DNA of 64,000 nucleotides from Chthonomonadia bacterium (GTDB taxonomy: Bacteria > Armatimonadota > HRBIN16): positions 62,001 through 126,000 of the forward strand of contig JABUFA010000003.1 in assembly GCA_013314755.1 (NCBI GenBank). Reading direction: 5' to 3'. This document shows, piece after piece, positions 15,742 to 23,697 of the stretch. Numbering within the stretch: position 1 is the stretch's first letter; the number at the start of each line of letters is the position of its first letter. A model generated the notes under the pieces. That model saw nothing but the letters and a program-made list of their open reading frames with translations, did not search any database and was not told the origin of the DNA. The translations under genes were made by a program, and so were the position numbers.

Positions 15742-16977
15742 GTGAACACACAGCAGTTGTTGAACGAAACCCAAAAACGCGCCTGGCAGTTCTTCTGGAA
15801 AGAGTCGCACCCCGAAACGGGTTTAACAAAAGACCGCGCGAACAACTTTGTCCCTGATGACTACACGGTTTCCAGCATCGCCAGCACGGGATACGCGCTT
15901 GCGGCGAACGTGGTGGCTGTGCAGAGACGATGGATAGAACGCAGGCAAGCCGAACAGCGCACGCTGAGAACCCTGCGCTTCGTGCTGGAGCAGATGGAGC
16001 ACTTTCACGGCTGGCTGTATCACTTTGTGGACTGGCGCAGCGGCAAGCGGGTGTGGAACTGCGAGATTTCTACCATTGACACTGCGCTGTTTCTGGCGGG
16101 GGCACTGCTGGCGGCGGAGTTCTATAAAGGGGAGGTTGCCCGATTAGTAGACCGGTTCTATCGACGGCTGGATTTTGAGGTGATGCGCACGGACGGCGGC
16201 GCGAAGCCGAACGAGATGATGCTGTCGCATGGATGGAGACCCGAAAACGGCTTCATTCCCACACGCTGGCACTCCTATTGTGAGCATATTATCCTGTACA
16301 TCCTTGCGCTTGGCACGCCTTACCAGCGGACACCTGAGGGGATGTGGGACGCCTGGGAACGGCCTGTTGTGGACTATAAGGGCAAATACGAACATCTGGC
16401 AGGCGGTCCGCTGTTCATGCACCAGATGTCTCATCACTATATCGACCTGCGCAACCGCCGCGATCGCCTGGGGTGGGATTACTGGGTGAGCTCTGTCAAC
16501 GCCACGCTTGCCAGCCGGCAGTTCTGCATTGACAACAAGGACAAATTCAAAACCTTTGACGATGACGTCTGGGGGTTGACCGCCTCGGATGGACCGGACG
16601 GCTATCGCGGTTACGCGGCGATTATCATGTGGGATAAGCCCGACGGAACTGTTGCGCCCACCGCACCCATCGGTTCCATCATCTTCACGCCGAAGGAAGC
16701 CCTGCGTGCGATGCAGGCGATGTACGACCGCTACCGCGCCAGAATCTGGGGGCGCTATGGGTTCAGTAACGCCTTCAACGTGGACAGGGACTGGTGGGAT
16801 AAGGACGTCATCGGCATTGACCTGGGCATGGCATTGCTGGCGATAGAGGACTATCGCTCGGGAGGGATATGGAAACTGTTCATGCGCCGTCCTGAGGTGC
16901 AAAGAGGTCTACAGCGTGCCGGCTTCCGCGTCACGAAGGAGCCACTGCCTCGTCCTCTGCGAAGCAAGCAGGGATAG
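15742..16977 (+). CDS. PF10091 'glucoamylase'-type glycoside hydrolase (GH144-like)
   Basis: A 411-residue (alpha/alpha)6-barrel enzyme of the COG5368/PF10091 group, which includes CAZy family GH144 endo-beta-1,2-glucanases. Family features are AWQFFWKESHPETGLTKDR near the start, ASTGYALAA, EISTIDTALFLAG, HQMSHHYIDLRN and WGLTASDGPDGYRGYA. No signal peptide is visible, whereas characterised GH144 enzymes are usually exported, so it may act on imported oligosaccharides. The start is GTG 15742 behind CGGAGGA (15723-15729), somewhat distant. It is separated from the pseudopilin gene by a terminator. Substrate assignment to beta-1,2-glucan is inference from family and from the GH94 gene nearby. 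Confidence 0.82.
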   Translation: MNTQQLLNETQKRAWQFFWKESHPETGLTKDRANNFVPDDYTVSSIASTGYALAANVVAVQRRWIERRQAEQRTLRTLRFVLEQMEHFHGWLYHFVDWRSGKRVWNCEISTIDTALFLAGALLAAEFYKGEVARLVDRFYRRLDFEVMRTDGGAKPNEMMLSHGWRPENGFIPTRWHSYCEHIILYILALGTPYQRTPEGMWDAWERPVVDYKGKYEHLAGGPLFMHQMSHHYIDLRNRRDRLGWDYWVSSVNATLASRQFCIDNKDKFKTFDDDVWGLTASDGPDGYRGYAAIIMWDKPDGTVAPTAPIGSIIFTPKEALRAMQAMYDRYRARIWGRYGFSNAFNVDRDWWDKDVIGIDLGMALLAIEDYRSGGIWKLFMRRPEVQRGLQRAGFRVTKEPLPRPLRSKQG

Positions 16978-16980
16978 GCT

Positions 16981-17916
16981 CTACTCCGCTCCGGCAATCA
17001 GCGTGCGCGGGGGGATAAAGGTGATGTCCTCTTTGGCGGTCTCTAAGATTTGCACGGGAACGTGTTCCTGCCCACGCAGGAGCTCGCCGATAATCGCCTC
17101 TACCGAGCTTTCGGGCGTGGACGCGCCGCTGGTAATGCCGATGGAGCGATATTCCGTGCGCCATTCGGGAAGCACCTCCGATGGCTCCAGCAGGAGGTAA
17201 GCGGGCGTTCCCGCCTCGCGGGCTACCTCGCACAGTCGGTTGGAGTTACTGCTGGACCGACTGCCAATCACCAGCACCAGGTCGCATATCTTTGCCAGCT
17301 GCTTCACCGCGTTCTGGCGATTGGTGGTGGCATAGCAGATGTCCTCTTTGGGGGGCGTGTGCAGGTGCGGAAAACGGCGGCGCAGAACCGCCATGATGCG
17401 CTCTACCTCGTCCACGCTGAGGGTGGTCTGCGTGGCTACCGCCAGATTGCCTTCGGGTACCTGCACGCTCTCTGCGTCCTCCACGCTGGCAATCAGCGTC
17501 ACCTGTCCGGGCGCATGTCCCATCGTGCCCTGTGCTTCCACGTGTCCGCGATGCCCGATATATAAAATGTGGAAGCCTCGCGCTGCATAGCGTTCCACCT
17601 CGCGGTGCACCTTGGACACCAGCGGACAGGTGGCATCCACCACGCGCAATCCGCGCTCCTGTGCTTCACGCCGAACCTGTGGCGAGACGCCGTGCGCGCT
17701 GAATACCACCACCGACCCCGGCGGCACCTCTGACAGATCTTCTACAAAGATAACCCCTCGCTGCTCGAACGAGCGCACGACGTGCTCGTTGTGCACGATG
17801 GCGTGGCGCGTGTACACCGGTGCACCATAGCGCTCCAGCGCCAGGTTCAGCACCTCTATTGCGTATGAAACCCCCGCACAAAACCCGCGCGGCGAAGCGA
17901 GAATGATTCGTTCCAT
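16981..17916 (-). CDS. ispH: 4-hydroxy-3-methylbut-2-enyl diphosphate reductase
   Basis: Last enzyme of the MEP isoprenoid pathway: it reduces HMBPP to IPP and DMAPP using a [4Fe-4S] cluster. The three cluster cysteines are visible at 13 (GFCAG), 97 (DATCP) and 194 (ICYATTNRQ). Substrate-binding residues appear as His42 (AIVHNEHV), His75 (SAHG), the GHRGHVEAQG loop with Glu127, and SSNSNRL near 230. Length (311 residues) is normal. ATG 17916 follows GAAAGGG; a GTG further upstream would precede that RBS. It converges with the GH144-like gene, leaving only three bases between the stops, and has no functional link to it. Confidence 0.97.
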   Translation of the reverse strand: MERIILASPRGFCAGVSYAIEVLNLALERYGAPVYTRHAIVHNEHVVRSFEQRGVIFVEDLSEVPPGSVVVFSAHGVSPQVRREAQERGLRVVDATCPLVSKVHREVERYAARGFHILYIGHRGHVEAQGTMGHAPGQVTLIASVEDAESVQVPEGNLAVATQTTLSVDEVERIMAVLRRRFPHLHTPPKEDICYATTNRQNAVKQLAKICDLVLVIGSRSSSNSNRLCEVAREAGTPAYLLLEPSEVLPEWRTEYRSIGITSGASTPESSVEAIIGELLRGQEHVPVQILETAKEDITFIPPRTLIAGAE

Positions 17917-18051
17917 TGAGCGCCCTTTCTCACACCACTTCACTTCTTACCCCATTACAACCGATACGGTACGGTTTGGACATCACACCCAAAGTATACC
18001 CGATGAGCAGTACACTTCGCTGCAAAGAGTTTGCGAACGAAGCGCGCGGCT

Positions 18052-18465
18052 TTACGGCGCAGAGAGAAGTGTGAGAAAATCGGCTGCATTAACAATAGAG
18101 ATGTTTTGATAACTGCCAAGAGACAGAAGATGTCGGTCGCCTGTAATGATGTGTGTTGCTCCACCTACCACTGCGCACTCCAGAATCTTGTCATCGTCAG
18201 GGTCAGCAGTTACTACGTTGAGGGTGTTGTAGATAGTCACCACCTGTGAACAGTTCCGTATCTCATCCGCCGCTTTACGAGCCTGCCGTGGCTCAAAGGC
18301 AAACTTGACTACCAGTTTTTCCTGAAATTCATCCAGTATCTGCTAGCACGTAACCGACTTCACTACCCCTGTCTTCGCCAGAGCCAGACAACGAAAGGGA
18401 CTGCCATGCAACGAAAACAATGCGGACAGTAAAACGTTGGTGTCGAAAACCACCACGTGAATCAT
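18052..18465 (-). pseudogene. PIN-domain toxin gene inactivated by one in-frame stop codon
   Basis: From ATG 18465 the minus strand encodes a COG1569-type PIN RNase: MIHVVVFDTNVLLSALFS (acidic Asp8), then a TAG at codon 41 (18345-18343). The frame continues without shift through QILDEFQEKL and NVVTADPDDDKILECAV to GATHIITGDRHLL and a normal stop at 18052. The full 137-codon length and both acidic motif regions are kept, so a single base change appears to have broken the gene. Its ATG overlaps the antitoxin stop by four bases. A restart downstream would lack the first catalytic Asp. A sequencing error at the TAG would be the alternative explanation. Confidence 0.85.
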
Positions 18466-18707
18466 TCTTCGCTCTCATGCACTATGTTGTCGATGAAGGC
18501 TTCACGCTCTCCCTCGCTCATAGCATCCCAGTCCAAGCCGCGCTGTGCTGCCACCCGTCGTACGCGCGTCTCGCCGTAGCGCGATAACTCTTCCCATGCG
18601 CTCCACTGGCTCCTCAGCAGATGTCGAAACAACACTGCTTGCTTGTCCGGCGGCAGCTGCCTGACCAGCTCCAACACCTGTTCGTCGGTCAATTCCAGTA
18701 TTGGCAT
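18462..18707 (-). CDS. Small antitoxin-like protein paired with the broken PIN gene
   Basis: An 81-residue, mostly helical acidic protein (MPILELTDEQVLELVRQLPP ... MSEGEREAFIDNIVHESEE). The LTDEQVLELVRQLPPDKQ pattern resembles short antitoxins found before PIN toxins in thermophiles and cyanobacteria. The start at 18707 follows GGGGTGAAG; an ATG pair at 18728 is an alternative. Its stop overlaps the PIN start (ATGA), the coupling typical of toxin-antitoxin pairs. Since the toxin frame is broken, the antitoxin could now be an orphan, perhaps neutralising related toxins encoded elsewhere; that is speculation. Confidence 0.72.
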   Translation of the reverse strand: MPILELTDEQVLELVRQLPPDKQAVLFRHLLRSQWSAWEELSRYGETRVRRVAAQRGLDWDAMSEGEREAFIDNIVHESEE

Positions 18708-18803
18708 TATCTTCACCCCCGTCATCATTCTATCACAATTTCTCTCTCCTAATCAGCCCTTTACGACGTCTGACCATCGCGTTGATTTCCCATTCGTGAA
18801 TAT

Positions 18804-18832
18804 TTGCGCTGTCTTAACAGTTGAGGTATACT
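18804..18832 (+). promoter_or_regulatory. Promoter of the sdhCAB operon
   Basis: TTGCGC (18804-18809) and TATACT (18827-18832) are 17 bases apart, giving a leader of about 35 bases before sdhC. Confidence 0.6.
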
Positions 18833-18874
18833 GGAATCGCCTTGACTTCACGAGAATAAATAGTGAGGGAAGAG

Positions 18875-19525
18875 ATGGCAATAGCAACGGCGCACCGAAA
18901 ATCGTTGATTGCGGCAGATAATCACATCCTGCACAGACTGCATTCGTTCTCCGGTATTGTTCCCGTTGGCATTTTTTTGGTTCAGCACCTCACGCTCAAC
19001 TCGTTCGCGCTTGCCGGCGCAGAACACTTCAATGCGGTGATTGATTTCTTCAACAAACAGATGCCGAGACATATTCTGCATGTGCTGGAGTGGGGACTGA
19101 TTTTCATTCCCATCCTGTACCACGCGCTGTACGGGCTGATTATTACCGCACACGGACAGGTGAATGTGGGACGATATGGCTACTGGCGCAACTGGATGTA
19201 TCTGTGGCAGCGCATCACCGGCATGATTCTGGTGGTGTATATCGCCGTACACGTGTGGGGAACGACCATCAGCCACCGCCTTTTCGGCACGAACATCCAC
19301 TACGATGGCATGGTTGCCTATTTCCAGAACCCGTGGGTGGTCGCTTTTTATCTGCTGGGCATTACATCTGCAACCTTCCACCTGTCTAACGGGATATGGA
19401 ACTTTTGCATCCGCTGGGGGATAACCATCGGTGAGCGGGCACAGCAGGCATGTGCGAAGGTGTGTGCCGTGATTTTCGTGCTGTTAACCGCGCTGGGATG
19501 GTCGGCGCTGTTCGCATTCCGATAG
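18875..19525 (+). CDS. sdhC: Succinate dehydrogenase cytochrome b subunit (type B)
   Basis: The 216-residue membrane anchor of succinate:quinone oxidoreductase. It has five hydrophobic helices and a set of conserved histidines in them (HRLHSFSGIVPVG, FLVQHLT, ILYHALYGL, VYIAVHVWGT, ATFHLSNG) that fit a di-heme type B subunit as in Bacillus and Wolinella, an enzyme class that normally works with menaquinone. This agrees with the menaquinone gene mqnC further along. ATG 18875 follows GAGGGAAGAG; a GTG at 18863 is possible. It begins the sdhCAB operon, 21 bases before sdhA, and no separate sdhD is present, as usual for type B. Confidence 0.93.
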   Translation: MAIATAHRKSLIAADNHILHRLHSFSGIVPVGIFLVQHLTLNSFALAGAEHFNAVIDFFNKQMPRHILHVLEWGLIFIPILYHALYGLIITAHGQVNVGRYGYWRNWMYLWQRITGMILVVYIAVHVWGTTISHRLFGTNIHYDGMVAYFQNPWVVAFYLLGITSATFHLSNGIWNFCIRWGITIGERAQQACAKVCAVIFVLLTALGWSALFAFR

Positions 19526-19546
19526 GTTTGAAGAAGGTGATACGCA

Positions 19547-21436
19547 ATGGCGAAGACACGTACAATCGTAGTTGGTGGCGGGCTTGCCGGGCTAATGACG
19601 GTCATCAAAATCGCCGAGCAGGGGCTACCGGTAGACCTGTTCTCTTTAGTGCCCGTGAAGCGCAGTCACTCGGTGTGTGCGCAGGGTGGCATCAACGGCG
19701 CGGTAAACACCAAGGGCGAGGGCGATAGCCCGGAAGAACACTTCGACGATACCGTGTACGGAGGCGACTTTCTGGCGCATCAGCCTCCCGTCAAAAGCAT
19801 GTGTTATCGTGCGCCGGGCATTATCTATCTGCTCGACCGGATGGGCGTGCCCTTCAACCGCACTCCCGAAGGCTTTCTGGACTTCCGCCGCTTCGGGGGA
19901 ACCAAACATCACCGCACCGCCTTTGCCGGCTCCACCACCGGACAGCAACTGCTGTATGCACTGGACGAACAGGTGCGCCGCTTCGAGGTGGAGGGGCTGG
20001 TCAACAAGTATGAAGGCTGGGATTTTCTGGGCATTGTGAAGGACGAAGAGGGCAGGTGTCGCGGAATCGTGGCGCAGAACCTGCACACGATGGAGATCCG
20101 CGCCTTCCGTGCCGATGCGGTGGTGATGGCAACGGGCGGTCCGGGCTACCTGTTCGGCAAATCCACGAACTCTATCATCAACACCGGCTCCGCCGCGAGT
20201 ATCTGCTATCAGCAGGGCGTGTACTACGCTAACGGCGAGTTTATTCAGGTGCACCCGACCGCCATCCCGGGCGAGGACAAACTGCGCCTGATGTCGGAAG
20301 CCATCCGCGGAGAGGGCGGACGGGTTTGGGTACCCAAGGACCCGTATGATAAGCGACGCCCGCAGGATATTCCTGAAAGCGACCGCTGGTACTTTCTGGA
20401 GGAGAAGTATCCTGCGTACGGCAACCTGGTGCCGCGCGACATCGCCACCCGCGAGATATTCGAAGTGTGCGTGACCCAGAAGCGCGGCATCATGGGGCGC
20501 AATGAGGTGTATCTGGACATCACGCATCTACCCCGCGAGGAGATCGAGCGCAAACTGCTGGGCATTCTGGAAATCTACATGAAGTTTGTGGGCGATGACC
20601 CGCGCGAAGTGCCTATGCGCGTCTTCCCCGCGGTGCACTACTCTATGGGCGGACTGTGGGTGGACTATGAGCGCACCGCCGACGGCTTCCTGGACCCCGA
20701 AAGCACGCGCAATCAGATGACCAACATCCCCGGTCTTTACGCAGCGGGCGAGTGCGAATACCAGTATCACGGGGCGAACCGCCTGGGAGCGAACGCCCTG
20801 CTTGCCTGTATCTTCGGGGGAGAGGTAGCGGGCAACGCGGTGGTGCGCTATGTCAAAGGGCTCAGCCGCACCGCAGACGACCTGCCCGACACACTTTACG
20901 AGCTGGAGCGTCGCCGGCACGAGGAGGACTATCAGCAGTTGCTGAAGATGACCGGCGATGAGAACCCGTACAGACTGCATCAGGAGCTGGGGCAGTGGAT
21001 GACCGATAACGTCACGGTGGTGCGCTACAACGACCGCCTCCAGCAGACCGAGCAGAAGATACTGGAGCTGATGGAACGCTGGAAGCGCATCAACATCAAT
21101 GATTCCTCGTTGTGGACGAACCAGATAGTGCCGTTTACCCGGGCTCTGCGCAACATGCTGATCCTGGCGCAGGTAATTACCCGCGGGGCACTGCTTCGCA
21201 ACGAGAGCCGCGGCGCCCACTACAAGCCCGAATATCCCGAACGCAACGACGCCGACTGGCTCAAAACCACCATGGCAAGCTACACGCCCGACGGACCGGA
21301 CATCTTCTATGAGCCGGTGGATGTGTCGTTGATTCCGCCCCGGGCACGCAAATACGACGTGGACAAAAAGGCGACGCTGGCACAACCGACACCCGCCCCT
21401 GAGCCGGTGGGAACAATGGACGACAGAGGAGAGTAG
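19547..21436 (+). CDS. sdhA: Succinate dehydrogenase flavoprotein subunit
   Basis: A 629-residue FAD subunit that oxidises succinate to fumarate (or the reverse) at the cytoplasmic face of the membrane complex. Visible features are the FAD-binding Gly motif VGGGLAG (9-15), HSVCAQGGING (41-51) with His41 as the covalent flavin ligand, HHRTAFAGSTTG, the active-site region HPTAIPGEDKLRLMSEAIRG, and YQYHGANRLGANALL at the C-terminal FAD site. The long helical C-terminal domain and length agree with type B enzymes. It lies between sdhC and sdhB, only three bases before the latter. Confidence 0.97.
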   Translation: MAKTRTIVVGGGLAGLMTVIKIAEQGLPVDLFSLVPVKRSHSVCAQGGINGAVNTKGEGDSPEEHFDDTVYGGDFLAHQPPVKSMCYRAPGIIYLLDRMGVPFNRTPEGFLDFRRFGGTKHHRTAFAGSTTGQQLLYALDEQVRRFEVEGLVNKYEGWDFLGIVKDEEGRCRGIVAQNLHTMEIRAFRADAVVMATGGPGYLFGKSTNSIINTGSAASICYQQGVYYANGEFIQVHPTAIPGEDKLRLMSEAIRGEGGRVWVPKDPYDKRRPQDIPESDRWYFLEEKYPAYGNLVPRDIATREIFEVCVTQKRGIMGRNEVYLDITHLPREEIERKLLGILEIYMKFVGDDPREVPMRVFPAVHYSMGGLWVDYERTADGFLDPESTRNQMTNIPGLYAAGECEYQYHGANRLGANALLACIFGGEVAGNAVVRYVKGLSRTADDLPDTLYELERRRHEEDYQQLLKMTGDENPYRLHQELGQWMTDNVTVVRYNDRLQQTEQKILELMERWKRININDSSLWTNQIVPFTRALRNMLILAQVITRGALLRNESRGAHYKPEYPERNDADWLKTTMASYTPDGPDIFYEPVDVSLIPPRARKYDVDKKATLAQPTPAPEPVGTMDDRGE

Positions 21437-21439
21437 CCT

Positions 21440-22210
21440 ATGGATGGCATCAAAAGCGTGGTGCTGAAGGTCAAGCGGCAGGCTGACCCACAGAGCAAGC
21501 CGTACTGGGAGGAGTTCGAAGTTCCTTACCAGTCTCGTGCGAACGTTATCTACTGCCTGATGCATATCCAGCGCAACCCCGTCAACCGACAGGGCAAGCC
21601 CACCTCTGCCCCTGCCTGGGAGGCTGCCTGTCTGGAGGAGGTGTGCGGCACCTGCACGATGGTGATTAACGGCAGGGTGAGACAGGCGTGCTCCGCCTTA
21701 GTGGACGAGGTGGGCAAACGCGTCGGAGACCACATAGAAATCACTCTTGAGCCGATGACCAAGTTCCCGGTGGTGCGTGACCTGATAGTCGACCGCAGTG
21801 AAATGTTCGAAACGCTCAAGCGTATCCGCGCGTGGGTTCCGATTGACGGCACGCACGACCTGGGTCCCGGTCCTCGCATTCCCGACAGCATCCGGGAGCT
21901 GCGCTATGAGTTCGCCCGGTGCATGACCTGCGGGTGCTGTCTGGAGGCATGCCCCAACGTCAATGCGCACTCGAACTTTATCGGACCCGCCGCGCTGGGA
22001 CAGGTGAAGCTGTTCAACCTGCATCCGGTCGGCGCCACGCTGGAAGACGAACGTTTTGATGTGCTGGCGGGTCCCGACGGGATAACCGGCTGCGGCAATG
22101 CGCAGAACTGTGTGCAGGTATGCCCAAAGGACATTCCGCTCACCCGCGCCATTGCCGAACTGAATCGAGACATTACCATCAACCGGCTGCGCAAATGGCT
22201 GACGAAGTGA
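21440..22210 (+). CDS. sdhB: Succinate dehydrogenase iron-sulfur subunit
   Basis: The 256-residue electron-transfer subunit. The N-terminal ferredoxin domain binds [2Fe-2S] through Cys64, Cys69, Cys72 and Cys84 (CLEEVCGTC...QAC). The C-terminal domain has the [4Fe-4S]/[3Fe-4S] motifs CMTCGCCLEAC (161-171) and CGNAQNCVQVCPKDIP. Electrons pass from SdhA flavin through these clusters to quinone at SdhC. It follows sdhA by three bases and overlaps the next small gene by four. Confidence 0.97.
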   Translation: MDGIKSVVLKVKRQADPQSKPYWEEFEVPYQSRANVIYCLMHIQRNPVNRQGKPTSAPAWEAACLEEVCGTCTMVINGRVRQACSALVDEVGKRVGDHIEITLEPMTKFPVVRDLIVDRSEMFETLKRIRAWVPIDGTHDLGPGPRIPDSIRELRYEFARCMTCGCCLEACPNVNAHSNFIGPAALGQVKLFNLHPVGATLEDERFDVLAGPDGITGCGNAQNCVQVCPKDIPLTRAIAELNRDITINRLRKWLTK

Positions 22211-22536
22211 AATCCCGGGCGGGGACGACCGAAGGAGTCCCTGCCCCCATTGACCATGAGGAGTTTTACACCGCCACAGACGGCAGGCTGTGGCTGATGC
22301 AGATTCACGTCCAGTGGTCGCCCCGTTATGAGAGCACAGTGCGCCTGCTGAAAATGCCCGAACGCACCCCGGTAGACCTCCCCTCAAATCTACCTTATCT
22401 GGATGTGGTGCCGCAGAATATCCGCGAAGCGGCACTGGACGGGCGATTTGACCTCGAAGCCATCACTCGTTATTGCCTCCAGCGATGCCTGGCAATGTTA
22501 CGGGAATATGTGCAGCGCTTCGGCAATGACCTGTAA
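22207..22536 (+). CDS. Small unrecognised protein coupled to sdhB
   Basis: A 109-residue soluble protein that I do not recognise. It has a beta-rich first half (GRLWLMQIHVQWSPRYESTVRLL) and a helical second half (VVPQNIREAALDGRFDLEAITRY to YVQRFGNDL). The GTG start at 22207 overlaps the sdhB stop as GTGA; an ATG at 22195 would overlap more. No transmembrane segment or cysteine motif for a cofactor was seen, apart from two Cys near the end (YCLQRCL). Its position suggests cotranscription with sdhCAB; an assembly or regulatory role is possible but not shown. Confidence 0.6.
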   Translation: MKSRAGTTEGVPAPIDHEEFYTATDGRLWLMQIHVQWSPRYESTVRLLKMPERTPVDLPSNLPYLDVVPQNIREAALDGRFDLEAITRYCLQRCLAMLREYVQRFGNDL

Positions 22537-22565
22537 GAAAAGTGTCCCTCTTCCAATAATATAGT

Positions 22566-22579
22566 TGTAATCGGTTACA
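22566..22579 (+). promoter_or_regulatory. Palindromic operator-like site upstream of HD-GYP gene
   Basis: TGTAA and TTACA form a perfect inverted repeat around TCGG, matching the general LacI/CcpA-type site TGTAANCGNTTACA. A TATAGT box (22560-22565) directly abuts it, but no good -35 was found. Confidence 0.5.
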
Positions 22580-22620
22580 TCTCTCTCGTGTGTGAGGAGA
22601 TCTCCACTGTGAGGAACACC

Positions 22621-23697
22621 ATGGTAACCGGCGTTCATGTGTTGGTTGTAGACGATGAGCCCCTGGTTGGCGAAGCGATTGAGCGCATCCTGCATTCCTA
22701 TGGATACGCTGTCAGTGTTGCTCACAGTGCACAGGAGGCTCTGCAGATACTCGCGCAACAGCCCGTGCACCTGTGTCTGGCTGACCTGCATATGCCTGGC
22801 ATGAGCGGCAGTGACCTTGTTCGGCAGGTGCGCCATCGCTATTCCGAAGTGCCCATCGTCATCATGACAGGGGATTCTTCCATCGAGGTGTTGCGCGAGG
22901 TGCTGGATAATGGAGCCAGCGACTTTATCACCAAGCCCTGGCGCACTCATGAACTGCCTGTGGTGATAGAGCGCAATATCCGCCGGCACAACATGTGGCT
23001 AGAGGAGCAGAAACGTCATCTTCAGAAGCTGAACGAGGCGTACTCCGATATGCTGGAAGCCCTTCTCTCTGCGCTGGAGATCCGGGAAAGGGAGATTGAA
23101 GGACATTGCGAGCGGGTCACCGCCTTTACCATGATCCTTGCCGAGGCGATGGGCGTGCCGCATCATCAGCATCCTGACCTCGAACGAGGGGCACTGCTGC
23201 ATGACATCGGCAAAATCGGCATTCCCGACAGCATCCTGTTCAAGCCGGGTCCACTTACCGCAGCCGAATGGCAAGTGATGCGCCAGCATCCTGTCATCGG
23301 TTACCAGATGTGCATGAAAATCCGCTCGTTGCAGAGCGCGGCGCGCGAGGTTGTGCTGTGCCATCATGAACGATGGGACGGGAGTGGCTACCCACAGGGA
23401 TTGCGCGGGGAAGACATTCCGCTTGGGGCACGCATCTTCGCCGTCGCAGATACCATCGACGCTATGACCGCTAACCGCCCGTATCGCCGCGCGCTCTCCA
23501 TTGAGGAGGTCTGTGCGGAGCTGGAGCGTTGTTCTGGCAATCAGTTTGACCCGCAGGTGGTTCAGGCGTTCTTCAGCATTCCACCGGCTGTGTGGACCTC
23601 GGTGATGCGGACACTGCACTCAAACACGCAATCCCGTGCCTCTGAGCAAACGGACGCATCCGCAGTGGAGCAGAATCTCCTGCCTAAAGCGGCGTAG
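22621..23697 (+). CDS. Response regulator with HD-GYP phosphodiesterase output domain
   Basis: A 358-residue two-domain protein. The receiver domain (1 to about 120) has the acidic pair Asp11-Asp12, phosphoacceptor Asp55 (LADLHMPGMSG), Thr83 and Lys105 (FITKPW). A coiled linker leads to an HD-GYP domain with LLHDIGKIGIPD (His194-Asp195) and the full HHERWDGSGYPQGLRGEDIPLGARI motif, so cyclic-di-GMP hydrolysis is expected. Start ATG 22621 follows GTGAGGAAC; further upstream starts lack an RBS. No histidine kinase gene is adjacent. The palindrome at 22566-22579 may control it. The gene converges with the LptD-like gene with no spacer. Confidence 0.92.
   Translation: MVTGVHVLVVDDEPLVGEAIERILHSYGYAVSVAHSAQEALQILAQQPVHLCLADLHMPGMSGSDLVRQVRHRYSEVPIVIMTGDSSIEVLREVLDNGASDFITKPWRTHELPVVIERNIRRHNMWLEEQKRHLQKLNEAYSDMLEALLSALEIREREIEGHCERVTAFTMILAEAMGVPHHQHPDLERGALLHDIGKIGIPDSILFKPGPLTAAEWQVMRQHPVIGYQMCMKIRSLQSAAREVVLCHHERWDGSGYPQGLRGEDIPLGARIFAVADTIDAMTANRPYRRALSIEEVCAELERCSGNQFDPQVVQAFFSIPPAVWTSVMRTLHSNTQSRASEQTDASAVEQNLLPKAA

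Noticed and set aside
22537-22620. Perfect sigma-70 promoter for the HD-GYP gene
   Set aside because: Only the TATAGT box is convincing; no -35 element lies at suitable distance.
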